64,000 nt of DNA from Leucobacter viscericola (lineage in GTDB: Bacteria; Actinomycetota; Actinomycetes; Actinomycetales; Microbacteriaceae). The notes beneath the pieces are model-generated. The model saw nothing but the letters and a program-made list of their open reading frames with translations. It had not been told where the DNA came from and did not search any database. This document shows positions 34,888-44,631 of this stretch, in pieces. Position numbers and translations under genes: made by a program. The stretch spans positions 2,914,001-2,978,000 of the forward strand of contig NZ_CP049863.1 of NCBI RefSeq assembly GCF_011299575.1. The letters run 5' to 3'. Within the stretch, counting starts at the first letter, position 1, and every line of letters starts with the position of its first letter.

Positions 34888-37701
34888 GTGAAGGGCACGA
34901 AGAAGCTTGTCATCGTGGAGTCGCCGACCAAGGCGAAGACCATTGGTGCGTACCTCGGCAGTGACTACCAGGTCATCGCCTCGGTGGGGCACGTGCGTGA
35001 CCTCGCGGAACCATCTGAGCTGCCGGCCGACCTTAAAAAGGGTCCATTCGGCAAGTTCGCCGTCGATGTCGAGAATAACTTTGCGCCCTACTACGTGGTG
35101 AACGACAACAAAAAGAAGACCGTTTCTGAGCTGAAGCGTGCGCTCAAGGATGCGGATGAACTCTGGCTCGCAACTGATGAGGACCGCGAGGGAGAAGCCA
35201 TCGCGTGGCACCTCCTTGAGGTACTGAAGCCGAAGGTACCTGTTCGCCGAATGGTGTTTCACGAGATCACCAAAGAAGCTATCGAACAGGCGAAACAAAA
35301 CACACGAGACCTCGACACAGCGCTGGTCGACGCACAAGAGACACGCAGGATCCTCGACCGCCTCTATGGCTACGACATCTCTCCGGTGCTGTGGCGCAAG
35401 GTAGCCCCCAAACTCTCAGCGGGCCGCGTGCAGTCCGCTGCCACTCGCCTGGTTGTCGATCGCGAGCGTGAGCGTCTCGCGTTCCGTTCTGCAGAGTACT
35501 GGGATCTGCTCGCAACGTTCCAGCCAGACGGGGCGGCTGGTTTCGAGGCAAAGCTCGTTCGCCTGAATGAGCAGCGTCTCGCGACGGGTGGGGACTTTAA
35601 CGACGACGGTGCCCTCAAAGACAAAGCGGCAAAGGCAGGGGTGATCCTGCTGGGTAAGGATCGTGCCCAAAGCCTCGCCGCACTGCTCGCTGCAGATGTG
35701 CCAGCCAAGGTGTTGTCGGTCGAGACGAAGCCGCACACCCGCCGCCCTGCCGCGCCGTTTACAACGTCAACTCTCCAGCAGGAGGCGTCTCGTAAGCTTC
35801 GCTACAGCTCGCGTCAGACCATGTCATACGCGCAGTCGCTGTACGAAAACGGCTACATCACCTATATGCGTACCGACTCGCCGACGCTGTCTCAGCAGGC
35901 AATCACTGCAGCGCGGTCGCAGGCTGCAGCACTGTATGGTGCTGAAACCTTGCCGGAGAAACCGCGTGTGTACACCGGCAAAGCCAAGGGCGCGCAGGAA
36001 GCGCACGAGGCAATCCGACCCGCTGGAGACACGTTCCATAAGCCAAGCTCGCTCAAGGGCAAGCTGAACGGCGGAGAGTTCTTACTGTACGAACTCATAT
36101 GGAAGCGCACCGTGGCAAGCCAGATGGCCGACGCCAAGGGATCAACCGACACGGTCACCCTCGGTGTGCAGGCGCAAGAAGCAGGAAGTTCCGACCAGAC
36201 CGACGCCGAGTTCACGGCAAGTGGCACGGTCATCACGTTCCCCGGCTTCCTTCTGGCTTACGAAGAGGGCAAAGACGAGAAGCGCGGAGCTTCAGAGGAC
36301 AACGTGACCCTGCCTCAGCTCAGCAGTGGGCAGAAACTTGCCATCAACGATCCTGAGGCCAAGGGCCACGAGACCAGCCCGCCACCGCGTTACACCGAGG
36401 CAAGCCTGACCAAGCGCCTAGAAGAGCTCGGCATTGGCCGCCCGTCGACGTACGCGGCAATCATCAGCACCATCATGGACCGCGGGTACGTGACCAAAAA
36501 GGGTCAGGCACTTGTGCCGAGCTGGATCGCTTTTTCGGTTGTTCGTCTGCTCGAAGAACACTTCAGCGAACTCGTCAACTACGATTTCACCGCTGAAATG
36601 GAAAACGATCTCGACCAGATCGCGGCGGGTGAAACCGATCGCAGTTCATGGTTGAGCACGTTCTACTTTGGCAGTGATGATCACCCCGGGCTGCGCGGAG
36701 TCGTAGATAACCTGGGCGAGATCGACGCGCGGGCCATCAATACGATCAAGATCGACGACGAGATCTCTCTGCGCAACGGCAAGTACGGTCCGTTCCTCGA
36801 GGTGTTCGACGAAAAGTGCGAGGTTGGCGAAGACGGCGCACTTAAGCCGCGAAGCGTGAACATTCCCGATGGTTTAGCCCCCGACGAGCTGACCCCTGAG
36901 AAGGCGCACGAGCTCGCCGACGCTGAACCCGCCGAGGACCGTGTGGTTGGTATCCACCCGACAACAGGGAAGACGATCGTCGCGAAGAACGGCCGTTTTG
37001 GTCCGTATGTCACAGAGCTTCTGGCCGACGGAGAAGAGCTTCCCAAGGGCCAGAAACCCCGAACTGCGTCACTGTTCAAGAGCATGGATCCCGCAACCAT
37101 CGAGCTCGACGCGGCGGTTGCACTGCTCGACCTGCCGCGTGTTGTCGGCAAGGATCCCGAGTCTGACGCTGAAATCACGGCCCAGAACGGTCGGTACGGT
37201 CCCTACCTGAAGAAGGGGACCGAAACCCGCACCTTGCCGACCGAGGACGCCATTTTCTCGATCGACCTGGCGGGGGCTCTCGAACTGCTCGCTCAGCCAA
37301 AGTACGGTGCTCGCAAGGCCGCATCCGCGCTGAAAGAGTTCGATGCTGATCCTGTGAGCGGCAAGCCGGTGAAGGTGAAGGACGGACGCTTTGGTCCGTA
37401 CGTGACCGACGGTGAAACGAACGCGACGATTCCGCGCGGCGACAGCGTCGAAGACATCACCTTCGAGCGGGCGACTGAGTTGCTGGCTATTAAGCGAGCA
37501 AAGGGGCCGGCAAAGAAAAAGGCTCCCGCTCGTAAGGCGGCCGCGAAGAAGAAGCCAGCGGCCAAGAAGCCCGCTGCAAAGAAGTCGGCCGCTGCGAAAC
37601 CCCGAGCCGAGCGTACCCCCGAGCAGAAGGCCGCCACTGCCGCAAAACGCGCCGCAACAATAGCGGCTAAGAAGGCTGCGGCCGCGGCGGCTGGAGAGTA
37701 A
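34888..37701 (+). CDS. topA: DNA topoisomerase I
   Basis: Encodes 937 residues of the type IA topoisomerase that relaxes negative supercoils. The TOPRIM domain starts KKLVIVESPTKAKTIGAYLG and contains ATDEDREGEAIAWHL. The catalytic tyrosine is in NGYITYMRTDSPT (about 325). C-terminal region has the repeated toprim-associated modules NGRFGPYVTEL, NGRYGPYLKK and DGRFGPYVTD typical of actinobacteria, in place of zinc ribbons. It ends in a Lys/Ala-rich tail (KKAPARKAAAKKKPAAKKPA) that in mycobacterial TopA helps DNA binding and processivity. The GTG at 34888 has AGAAGGAG upstream. tmk follows by three bases. Confidence 0.97.
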   Translation: MKGTKKLVIVESPTKAKTIGAYLGSDYQVIASVGHVRDLAEPSELPADLKKGPFGKFAVDVENNFAPYYVVNDNKKKTVSELKRALKDADELWLATDEDREGEAIAWHLLEVLKPKVPVRRMVFHEITKEAIEQAKQNTRDLDTALVDAQETRRILDRLYGYDISPVLWRKVAPKLSAGRVQSAATRLVVDRERERLAFRSAEYWDLLATFQPDGAAGFEAKLVRLNEQRLATGGDFNDDGALKDKAAKAGVILLGKDRAQSLAALLAADVPAKVLSVETKPHTRRPAAPFTTSTLQQEASRKLRYSSRQTMSYAQSLYENGYITYMRTDSPTLSQQAITAARSQAAALYGAETLPEKPRVYTGKAKGAQEAHEAIRPAGDTFHKPSSLKGKLNGGEFLLYELIWKRTVASQMADAKGSTDTVTLGVQAQEAGSSDQTDAEFTASGTVITFPGFLLAYEEGKDEKRGASEDNVTLPQLSSGQKLAINDPEAKGHETSPPPRYTEASLTKRLEELGIGRPSTYAAIISTIMDRGYVTKKGQALVPSWIAFSVVRLLEEHFSELVNYDFTAEMENDLDQIAAGETDRSSWLSTFYFGSDDHPGLRGVVDNLGEIDARAINTIKIDDEISLRNGKYGPFLEVFDEKCEVGEDGALKPRSVNIPDGLAPDELTPEKAHELADAEPAEDRVVGIHPTTGKTIVAKNGRFGPYVTELLADGEELPKGQKPRTASLFKSMDPATIELDAAVALLDLPRVVGKDPESDAEITAQNGRYGPYLKKGTETRTLPTEDAIFSIDLAGALELLAQPKYGARKAASALKEFDADPVSGKPVKVKDGRFGPYVTDGETNATIPRGDSVEDITFERATELLAIKRAKGPAKKKAPARKAAAKKKPAAKKPAAKKSAAAKPRAERTPEQKAATAAKRAATIAAKKAAAAAAGE

Positions 37702-37704
37702 CCA

Positions 37705-38325
37705 ATGAGTGGGCTCTTCGTTACGCTGGAGGGCGGTGACGGCGCTGGAAAGTCAACTCAGGCCGAGATGCTCTCCGGGTGGCTCAGCGAGCGCGGTCAC
37801 GAGGTTGTGCGCACCAGGGAACCAGGTGGCACCACACTCGGCGTAGAACTGCGAAAGTTGCTGCTGCACGGGGGAGACGTCTCGCCCCGCGCCGAAGCGC
37901 TGCTCTATGCGGCAGATCGTGCCCAGCACATTGCAACCGTCGTGCGGCCGGCACTGGAGCGTGACGCGGTAGTTGTGCAGGATCGTTACATCGACTCCTC
38001 GCTCGCCTATCAGGGCGCTGGCCGGGTGCTTTCCGCGGAAGAGGTGCGCGGCATTAGTACATGGGCCGTCGAGGGACTGTGGCCGGACCTCACCGTGCTG
38101 CTCGATATCGATCCTGAAGAGGGCGTAACGAGACGGGCTTCGCGCGGAGGCTCGGACGATCGCCTGGAAGCAGAAGCGATCGAGTTTCACCGTGCAGTGC
38201 GCGAGGGTTTCCTGGCACTCGCTAAGCAAGAATCGGATCGGTTTCTCGTGCTCGATGCGACAGCACCGGCCGACGAGATTCACGCACATATTCTTGCCGC
38301 GGTATCCCCGCTACTGTCGCGCTAA
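37705..38325 (+). CDS. tmk: Thymidylate kinase
   Basis: Encodes 206 residues that phosphorylate dTMP to dTDP. The P-loop is EGGDGAGKSTQ (about 8-18); the DR(Y) motif is VVQDRYIDSSLAYQGAGR (about 93-110); a TREPGGTTLG motif binds dTMP; the LID region holds basic residues (RRASRGGSDDR). It starts three bases after topA and is presumably cotranscribed. holB, which often follows tmk in actinobacteria, is not here; the next gene is mtnA on the other strand. Confidence 0.96.
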   Translation: MSGLFVTLEGGDGAGKSTQAEMLSGWLSERGHEVVRTREPGGTTLGVELRKLLLHGGDVSPRAEALLYAADRAQHIATVVRPALERDAVVVQDRYIDSSLAYQGAGRVLSAEEVRGISTWAVEGLWPDLTVLLDIDPEEGVTRRASRGGSDDRLEAEAIEFHRAVREGFLALAKQESDRFLVLDATAPADEIHAHILAAVSPLLSR

Positions 38326-38355
38326 CGCGCGAATACATTCGCGGGCCCACCTGCG

Positions 38356-38406
38356 GGTGAGCGCCCTCCAAACTTTCGTCACTCAGAAAGTTGGAAAACG
38401 CTCACC
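38356..38406. terminator. Long nested hairpin between convergent tmk and mtnA
   Basis: GGTGAGCG (38356-38363) pairs with CGCTCACC (38399-38406), and inside it CCAAACTTTC pairs with GAAAGTTGG. It lies in the 99 bases between the two stops and probably terminates both transcripts, though no T-run is present. Confidence 0.65.
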
Positions 38407-38424
38407 GCGCGGAGAGCGTTTCGC

Positions 38425-39459
38425 TTAGGAAGCCTGCGGGAAGAGCGGCTGAGGTGCGGTGGAGGCCTCGACCACACCGCGCTCCGTCACGATTGCCGAG
38501 ATGAGGTCGTGAGGCGTCACGTCGAACGCCGGATTGAACGCCCGCACGCCCTCGGCTGCAGCGCGAACACCGGCGAACTCCAGCACCTCGGCGTCTGAGC
38601 GCTCCTCGATCTCGATGTCGTCTCCCGTTGTGGTTGCCTCGTCAACGGTCGAGTAGGGGGCGGCCACAACAAACGGGATGCCCTTGCGGGCGCAGGCCAG
38701 AGCCAGCGCCACGGAGCCGACCTTGTTGGCGGTGTCGCCGTTTGCGGTAATCCGATCGGCACCAATCACGGCGAAATCGACCAGGCCGCGCAAGATGGTG
38801 CTCGCGGCGGCGCCATCGACCTCAACGAGGTGCGGGATCCCATCGTTCTTGAGTTCCCAGCTCGTGAGCCGAGTGCCCTGCAACAGGGGACGGGTCTCGT
38901 CGACGTAGACCATCTCCAGGCGTCCGCGCAGGTGCAGTTCGTGCAAGATGCCGTAGGCGGTTCCCCACGCAGTTGTTGCGAGGGCTCCGGTGTTGCAGTG
39001 GGTGACCGCGCGCAGAGGGCGATCTCCGATCTGAGCGAGCAGCCAGTCAGCGCCGAGCTTTGAAAGCTCGCGGTTCGCCCGCTCATCTTCCAGCCCGATC
39101 GCGTGAGCCTCCTCGAGCACCCGCTCAAATCCCTCAGCCACAAACGTCTCGGCGCGACGTGCACCCCAGGCGAGGTTTACGGCGGTGGGGCGTGCGTTGG
39201 CAACGGCATCAATGTTCTGCTTAACCTCATCGGCGGTCCAGCCCTTACGCGCACCCTCGTGCAGCGCGAGCGCGACCCCGTATCCGCCGGAGGTACCGAG
39301 CGCCGGGGCGCCGCGCACTGCCAACCGTTGAATCGCGTCGATCAGTGAGTCGACGGTCGAAACCTCAAGATAGGTCTCAGACCCGGGAAGAAGTGTCTGG
39401 TCGAGCAGCCGAATATGCGATTCGGTCCCTGCATCGATCCATTCGATTGCGCGCACCAT
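38425..39459 (-). CDS. mtnA: S-methyl-5-thioribose-1-phosphate isomerase
   Basis: Encodes 344 residues that convert methylthioribose-1-phosphate to methylthioribulose-1-phosphate in methionine salvage. Substrate-binding RGAPALGTSGGYGVAL is near residues 50-65. The catalytic cysteine is in THCNTGALATTAWGTA and the catalytic aspartate in VIGADRITANGDTANKVGS. The eIF2B-like fold and length are normal. No other methionine-salvage gene is close, so the gene stands alone. Its 118-base upstream region contains a perfect 19-bp inverted repeat. Confidence 0.93.
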   Translation of the reverse strand: MVRAIEWIDAGTESHIRLLDQTLLPGSETYLEVSTVDSLIDAIQRLAVRGAPALGTSGGYGVALALHEGARKGWTADEVKQNIDAVANARPTAVNLAWGARRAETFVAEGFERVLEEAHAIGLEDERANRELSKLGADWLLAQIGDRPLRAVTHCNTGALATTAWGTAYGILHELHLRGRLEMVYVDETRPLLQGTRLTSWELKNDGIPHLVEVDGAAASTILRGLVDFAVIGADRITANGDTANKVGSVALALACARKGIPFVVAAPYSTVDEATTTGDDIEIEERSDAEVLEFAGVRAAAEGVRAFNPAFDVTPHDLISAIVTERGVVEASTAPQPLFPQAS

Positions 39460-39495
39460 GGTGTTTCCTTACTGAAGAAGTGTCGGGGCCCACAA

Positions 39496-39553
39496 TTTGG
39501 GGGTCAGTTTCTGGCGGTAAAACGCATTTTAATACCAGAAACTGACCCCCAAA
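39496..39553. repeat. Perfect 19-bp inverted repeat between purL and mtnA
   Basis: TTTGGGGGTCAGTTTCTGG (39496-39514) is exactly complementary to CCAGAAACTGACCCCCAAA (39535-39553). The 20-base loop, rich in TAAAA/TTTTA, can extend the pairing (GGTAAAA with TTTTAATACC). It lies in the gap between the purL stop and the mtnA start. It could terminate purL, act in the mtnA 5' region, or be a copy of a mobile palindromic repeat. Confidence 0.85.
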
Positions 39554-39577
39554 CCGGGGGAACCCGGGGTGAAAAGT

Positions 39578-41911
39578 TTATTCTGCGACGACCGGGCCAA
39601 AGCGGGCCGTCAGTGTTTCGCGCGAGGCCGCGCCGAGCTCCGCGAGCGGAAGCGTAAAGCGATCCTGCACCTCAATCGAGGCCTCTGCGCCAGCGCCATC
39701 GGTCACTCCGATGCGCAGTACCGGGAAGTCGCGACCCGAGCACAGCCCGCGGAACTTCACTTCTTCCTCGTGCGGCACAGCAACAAGCACACGCGCCTGC
39801 GACTCGGAGAACATCGCGGCGGTCTCATCGACACCGTCGCGCGACATGATCTCGTCGATCCACACGCGTGCACCCACACCGAAGCGCAGCGCGCCATCGG
39901 TCAGGGCCTGCGCGAGGCCGCCCTCAGAGAGGTCGACGGCGCCGGAGAGCAGCCCACCCTGCGCCGCAGCGTGCAGCAGCTCGGCAAGTGCGCGCTCGGC
40001 CGCAAGGTCTGCAACTGGCGGGCGGCCACCGAGGTGATCGTGCACGGTCTCGGCCCAGGCGGAGCCGTCGAGCTCGTCGCGGGTCACACCGAGTAGGTAG
40101 AGGTGCTCACCCTGATCCTGCCAGCCGCTCGGGATGCGTCGAGCAACATCATCAATGATGCCGAGCACACCAACAACGGGAGTCGGGTGGATCGGGGTAT
40201 CGCCGGTCTGGTTGTACAGCGACACGTTGCCGCCGGTGACGGGAACCTCGAGCGCGAGGCAGGCGTCTGAGAGCCCCTCGACCGCGCGCGAGAACTGCCA
40301 CATGACTTCGGGGTTCTCGGGGCTACCGAAGTTGAGGCAGTCGGTGACGGCGGTCGGCACAGCTCCCGAGGTGGCAACGTTGCGGTAGGCCTCTGCGAGG
40401 GCGAGCTGCGACCCGACAAACGGATCGAGCTGGCAGTAGCGACCGTTGGCATCGGTGGCAATCGCGACGCCGAGCCCGCTCTCCTCATCGACGCGGATCA
40501 TGCCTGCGCCATCGGGGAAGGAGAGCGCGGTATTTCCGAGCACGTACTTGTCGTACTGGTTGGTGATCCAATCGACCGAAGCCTGGTTCGGCGAAGCCGC
40601 AACCGCAACCATCTGCGCCCGCAGCTCTTCGCCGGCGGTTGCGCGGGCAAGACCGGAGGCACGCACACCGGAGGCCTGCAGTGCGTCGATCCAAGCCGGG
40701 TAAGCGACAGAGCGCTCGTAGACGGGCCCATCGACGGCGACGGTCGAGGGATCAACGTTCACGATCTCTTCGCCGCGCCAGTTAATGATCAGGCGGTTGG
40801 TGTCGGTCACCTCGCCGAGCACACTCGTCTCGACATCCCACTTCGCGGTGACCGCGAGGAACGCCTCAAGCTTTTCGGGAGCCACGACCGCCATCATGCG
40901 CTCCTGGCTCTCCGACATGAGGATCTCTTCAGCGGTGAGCGAGGGATCACGCAGCAGCACACTGTCGAGCTCGATGTACATGCCACCGTCGCCATTGGCC
41001 GCAAGCTCTGACGTTGCACACGAAATGCCAGCGGCCCCGAGATCCTGGATACCCTCAACCAGCTCACCCTGGAACAGCTCGAGGCAGCACTCAATGAGCA
41101 CCTTTTCAGCGAAGGGGTCGCCGACCTGCACGGCGGGGCGCTTGGTTGGCCCGCCCTCACTGAAGCTATCGGAGGCGAGGATCGACGCGCCGCCGATGCC
41201 GTCGCCGCCCGTGCGGGCGCCGAACAGTACGACCTTGTTGCCGAGGCCCGAGGCGTTCGCGGTGTGCAGATCCTCGTGGCGCAGCACACCCACTCCCAGC
41301 GCGTTGACGAGCGGGTTTGCCTGATAGACACGATCAAACACCGTTTCGCCGCCGAGGTTCGGCAGGCCGAGGCAGTTCGCGTACGACGAGATGCCGGAGA
41401 CAACTCCGTGCACAACGCGTGCGGTGTCGGGATCGTCGATCGCCCCGAACCGCAGCTGATCCATGACGGCAACCGGGCGAGCGCCCATCGAGATGATGTC
41501 GCGAATGATGCCACCGACGCCCGTAGCGGCCCCCTGGAACGGCTCGATGTACGAGGGGTGGTTGTGGCTCTCGACCTTGAAGGTCACCGCCCAGCCCTCA
41601 CCAATGTCGACCACACCGGCGTTCTCGCCCATGCCGACGAGCAGCCGCTCCTTCATCTTGTCATTGACCTTTTTGCCGAACTGGCGCAGGTACATCTTCG
41701 AAGACTTGTAGGAGCAGTGCTCCGACCACATCACCGAGTACATGGCAAGCTCACCCGAGGTTGGGCGGCGGCCCAGGATCTCGCGGATGCTCAGGTACTC
41801 ATCTTCTTTGAGACCGAGTGCGCCGTACGGCTGCTCTTTCTCAGGTGTCGCTGCTGCGTCGGCGACAGTGTCGGGGCGGGGACCGGTAATGGTTGCGCTG
41901 GTTTCAGTCAC
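39578..41911 (-). CDS. purL: Phosphoribosylformylglycinamidine synthase, large synthetase subunit
   Basis: Encodes 777 residues of the small-form PurL, which uses glutamine-derived ammonia and ATP to turn FGAR into FGAM. It needs PurQ and PurS, both present at 43.6-44.6 kb. Motifs include [16 protein letters not shown] near the N-terminus, [26 protein letters not shown] (ATP site), and two repeated AIRS-like halves with [13 protein letters not shown] in the second. The ATG at 41911 is the natural start. It is separated from purQ by two genes on the opposite strand, an unusual split of a normally close set. Confidence 0.97.
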   Translation of the reverse strand: MTETSATITGPRPDTVADAAATPEKEQPYGALGLKEDEYLSIREILGRRPTSGELAMYSVMWSEHCSYKSSKMYLRQFGKKVNDKMKERLLVGMGENAGVVDIGEGWAVTFKVESHNHPSYIEPFQGAATGVGGIIRDIISMGARPVAVMDQLRFGAIDDPDTARVVHGVVSGISSYANCLGLPNLGGETVFDRVYQANPLVNALGVGVLRHEDLHTANASGLGNKVVLFGARTGGDGIGGASILASDSFSEGGPTKRPAVQVGDPFAEKVLIECCLELFQGELVEGIQDLGAAGISCATSELAANGDGGMYIELDSVLLRDPSLTAEEILMSESQERMMAVVAPEKLEAFLAVTAKWDVETSVLGEVTDTNRLIINWRGEEIVNVDPSTVAVDGPVYERSVAYPAWIDALQASGVRASGLARATAGEELRAQMVAVAASPNQASVDWITNQYDKYVLGNTALSFPDGAGMIRVDEESGLGVAIATDANGRYCQLDPFVGSQLALAEAYRNVATSGAVPTAVTDCLNFGSPENPEVMWQFSRAVEGLSDACLALEVPVTGGNVSLYNQTGDTPIHPTPVVGVLGIIDDVARRIPSGWQDQGEHLYLLGVTRDELDGSAWAETVHDHLGGRPPVADLAAERALAELLHAAAQGGLLSGAVDLSEGGLAQALTDGALRFGVGARVWIDEIMSRDGVDETAAMFSESQARVLVAVPHEEEVKFRGLCSGRDFPVLRIGVTDGAGAEASIEVQDRFTLPLAELGAASRETLTARFGPVVAE

Positions 41912-42074
41912 GCTCGATGTGCTCCGTTGATCTAGGCGGGGATCGGGCGGCTCGCGCCTGCGTGGTAGCTGCCTGCTGCGTGCCGAAAGTACCGCTCCAG
42001 TCTACGCGGGAATTGCTGCTGTTTTTTTGCCTTTGAAAGTGGCGATTCCCAGCCGAACACGAAAGACTAATCGC

Positions 42075-43055
42075 ATGAGTGACTCGAACGCACAATTGCC
42101 ACACTCGGAGGCGCCCGCGACGGCTCCGGCAACACCCGCCTCTGCAGCGCCGACAGCGCCAGCAGCGCCAGTTCTGCAGGGCCCACCCGCGGCCGATCCT
42201 GCAGGCACCAACAAGGACTCGCGCAAGATGTCGATGTTCTTGAAGATCAGCATTGTGTTGCTCGCGGCGCTGACGCTCGCGTCAATCTCGCTGCTGTTCA
42301 TCGGTGATTTTGAGGGCAAGTTTGAGCGTGTCTTCTCGACCTTCGCGTTGTTCGCGGTGTTTGTGCTGTTTACCGCTTTCGATACGCGTCGTCAGCAGAA
42401 ATCCGAGTGGTACGCGCCCGTTGCTCTTGTCGCCAACGCATACATTCTTGGTGTGCTGTTGACCGTTATCTGGATGACCAAGTACAGCTATTTCTCGCTT
42501 CTCTTTGAGATCTTCTGGAAGTCAGTGTTTGTCATTCTGGTGACGCGACTCGTGATTCTGTGCTGCCAGCTGCTGCTCAACATGGGCGCCAAGGTGAGCG
42601 CCGTCGTGAACCGATTCGCGTTTGTTACGAGTGCGTTCGCGGTGCTTTCGGGCATTCTCTTCACGGCTCCGGTCGCCATCGCGTCGTTTGACCTGTACAT
42701 TCCCGGTCTCTACTGGAAGATCGCTACGGCTCTACTGATCCTCACCGCACTGGGGCTCTCCATCACGCTCCTGCTGCGCTGGTCTGCAGGGTCAGACGAG
42801 CGTGAAGCCGCTCGAGCCCAGCAGCGTCAGTTCGCGAACCAGATGCCCTACCCGGCGGCCCCTGCCCAGCAGCCGTTCCCGCAGGCGCAGGCACAACCAT
42901 TCCCGCAGGCACAGCAGTTCCCACAGGCACCTCCTCTGCAGTCGGCTCCGGCTCCGCAGCAGGCCCCTAACCTGCTGCCGTGGCCGACGTTTGCTGATGG
43001 ACGCCCACTGCCCATGGGCCCTGACGGTCAGCCCGACTTCTCGGTTCTGGGTTAA
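42075..43055 (+). CDS. Uncharacterised membrane protein with Pro/Gln-rich C-terminus
   Basis: No family recognised. The 326-residue protein has an Ala/Pro-rich N-terminal cytoplasmic part (about 1-50), then about seven hydrophobic segments between residues 55 and 250 (starting FLKISIVLLAALTLASISLLF), and a Pro/Gln/Ala-rich tail (about 262-315) with repeats of the form FPQAQ. The tail ends LPMGPDGQPDFSVLG. ATG at 42075 is taken as the start; an in-frame ATG at 42027 would lack a ribosome-binding site. Similar conserved membrane proteins are often found by pur genes in this family of bacteria, but no role is established. Hairpin terminator follows. Confidence 0.75.
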   Translation: MSDSNAQLPHSEAPATAPATPASAAPTAPAAPVLQGPPAADPAGTNKDSRKMSMFLKISIVLLAALTLASISLLFIGDFEGKFERVFSTFALFAVFVLFTAFDTRRQQKSEWYAPVALVANAYILGVLLTVIWMTKYSYFSLLFEIFWKSVFVILVTRLVILCCQLLLNMGAKVSAVVNRFAFVTSAFAVLSGILFTAPVAIASFDLYIPGLYWKIATALLILTALGLSITLLLRWSAGSDEREAARAQQRQFANQMPYPAAPAQQPFPQAQAQPFPQAQQFPQAPPLQSAPAPQQAPNLLPWPTFADGRPLPMGPDGQPDFSVLG

Positions 43056-43064
43056 GTGTTCATA

Positions 43065-43092
43065 GGGCCCCGCGGCTTCTGGCCGCGGGGCC
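43065..43092 (+). terminator. Hairpin terminator after the membrane protein gene
   Basis: GGCCCCGCGG pairs with CCGCGGGGCC around a short loop and is followed by TTATGCTTTT. The same T-rich run contains the likely -10 box (TATGCT) of the next gene. Confidence 0.8.
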
Positions 43093-43093
43093 T

Positions 43094-43099
43094 TATGCT
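43094..43099 (+). promoter_or_regulatory. Leaderless-type -10 box for the GNAT gene
   Basis: TATGCT ends six bases before the ATG at 43106; no ribosome-binding site is present. Confidence 0.4.
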
Positions 43100-43105
43100 T
43101 TTCTG

Positions 43106-43609
43106 ATGAGCTTTTCCCTTGATGTCCGACGCATTCGCTCGGAAGAATACGCAACCGTCGGTGCCCTCGTGCGTGCGGCCTATGAGAACGAGTACGTGCT
43201 TGAGTCCGACTACCTTGACGAGATTGAGGACGTAGCCGGGAGGGACTCCGTCTCGCAGGTGCTCGTAGCGGAAGAAAACGGCAGGATCCTGGGGTCCGTG
43301 ACGATCCCGAACGTGGGTGAGCGGTTGCTGTCGAACAGCGCACCCGACGAGATGGACGTGCGACTGCTGGGGGTCTCAGGAGAGGCGCGCGGAAAAGGGG
43401 TCGGTGAGGCACTGATGCGACACGTTGTTCGCGTAGCTCGGGATCGCGGCTCGCGCCGTCTGGTTTTACACACCGGCGACCAGATGGTGAAGGCACACCG
43501 GCTCTACGAACGCCTTGGTTTCCAGCAGATTCCTGAGCGAGAGTTCACGATCGAGACGATCAGCGGTACGCGCCGCATCATCTCGTATGGACTCGAAGTC
43601 GCGCGCTAG
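43106..43609 (+). CDS. GNAT-family N-acetyltransferase
   Basis: Encodes 167 residues with the Gcn5-related acetyltransferase fold. The acetyl-CoA loop is seen as [22 protein letters not shown] (motif A, R-x-x-G-x-G/A, about 92-113). Preceding strand [18 protein letters not shown] and following [22 protein letters not shown] (motif B) complete the core. The substrate is unknown. It probably has a leaderless mRNA and overlaps the end of purQ on the other strand by four bases. Confidence 0.87.
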   Translation: MSFSLDVRRIRSEEYATVGALVRAAYENEYVLESDYLDEIEDVAGRDSVSQVLVAEENGRILGSVTIPNVGERLLSNSAPDEMDVRLLGVSGEARGKGVGEALMRHVVRVARDRGSRRLVLHTGDQMVKAHRLYERLGFQQIPEREFTIETISGTRRIISYGLEVAR

Positions 43610-44310
43610 ACCCTCTGCGCGAGTGCCTGCACAGCGCTCGTGAAGAAGCGCAGTCCGTCGAGCCCGGAGCGCATGGCCTCGGGTGCATCCGGGCCGAAGC
43701 CCGGCTCGACCGCGTGTTCGGGGTGGGGCATGAGGCCCACGACATTGCCGCGCTCGTTTGTGAGCCCAGCGATGTCGTTGAGCGACCCGTTTGGATTCAC
43801 GCCCGCGTAGCGGAACGCAACGAGCCCGTCACCCTCGAGTCGCTTCAGCGTCTCATCGTTTGCGATGTAGCCGCCGTCGCCGTTCTTGAGGGGGATGACG
43901 ATCTCTTCACCCTGCTCGAACTCGCTCGTCCACACCGTGCGGTTGTTCTCGACGATCAGACGCTGATCGCGGCGCACAAACTGCTGGTTTGCATTGCGGA
44001 TCAGGCCGCCGGGCAGCAAGTGTGCCTCGACGAGTACCTGAAACCCGTTGCAGATCCCGAGAACCGGCATGCCAGCGTTTGCGGCGGCAATCACCTCGGT
44101 CATGATGGGCGAGATCGCGGCGATGGCACCCGGGCGCAGGTAATCGCCATAGCTGAAACCGCCTGGCAGCACGATCGCATCGACACCCTGCAGGTCATGA
44201 TCCGCGTGCCACAGCGCTACGGCCTCCGCGTCAGCGAGCCGGATCGCACGCTGTGCATCCCGGTCGTCAAGCGAGCCGGGAAAGGTGACAACTCCGATGC
44301 GGGGTGCCAT
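43606..44310 (-). CDS. purQ: Phosphoribosylformylglycinamidine synthase, glutaminase subunit
   Basis: Encodes 234 residues of a class I glutamine amidotransferase that supplies ammonia to PurL. The catalytic cysteine is in [14 protein letters not shown] (about 85-98); the His-Glu pair is in [10 protein letters not shown] near the C-terminus; N-terminal [21 protein letters not shown] is typical. The start codon shares one base with the purS stop, so purS-purQ are translationally coupled in the usual order. Confidence 0.97.
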   Translation of the reverse strand: MAPRIGVVTFPGSLDDRDAQRAIRLADAEAVALWHADHDLQGVDAIVLPGGFSYGDYLRPGAIAAISPIMTEVIAAANAGMPVLGICNGFQVLVEAHLLPGGLIRNANQQFVRRDQRLIVENNRTVWTSEFEQGEEIVIPLKNGDGGYIANDETLKRLEGDGLVAFRYAGVNPNGSLNDIAGLTNERGNVVGLMPHPEHAVEPGFGPDAPEAMRSGLDGLRFFTSAVQALAQRV

Positions 44311-44579
44311 TACGCGGCCACCTCTACGGGTGCGCCGTCAACCGTGATCGAGACGACGTCTTCGATCACGGCGTTTGAAAGTGTTTCGTCCGCTACCTTG
44401 CGAACCTCTGCGAGTACGGCGTCCGTTACCTCACCGTCAACGGTGAACTCGAAGCGCTTACCAATGCGCACGTTCTGAAACTTGCCGTGACCGAGGCGAT
44501 GAAGCGCCCCCGTCGTTGCCTTGCCCTGCGGGTCAAGCAGTTCGGCCTTGGGCATGACATCTACAACAATCGTGGGCAC
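44310..44579 (-). CDS. purS: Phosphoribosylformylglycinamidine synthase, PurS subunit
   Basis: Encodes 89 residues of PurS, the small subunit that bridges PurL and Pur[21 protein letters not shown] is the diagnostic N-terminus. GTG at 44579 is the correct start: the frame is open further upstream, but GGAG lies just before this codon and homologues start here. Overlaps purQ by one base. Confidence 0.94.
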   Translation of the reverse strand: MPTIVVDVMPKAELLDPQGKATTGALHRLGHGKFQNVRIGKRFEFTVDGEVTDAVLAEVRKVADETLSNAVIEDVVSITVDGAPVEVAA

Positions 44580-44631
44580 CGGTTCTCCAAATCCGTAGAA
44601 AGCGAGCAGGCCCATTCTAGCCTGCGTGAGA

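Noticed and set aside
39496..39553. S-box or other methionine riboswitch before mtnA
   Set aside because: Too short and lacking the multi-helix S-box core; it is a single palindrome.
41868..41895. TGTCGGGG within purL as a promoter-like site
   Set aside because: Inside the coding region and the -10 position reads GGTAAT, offset by two bases.
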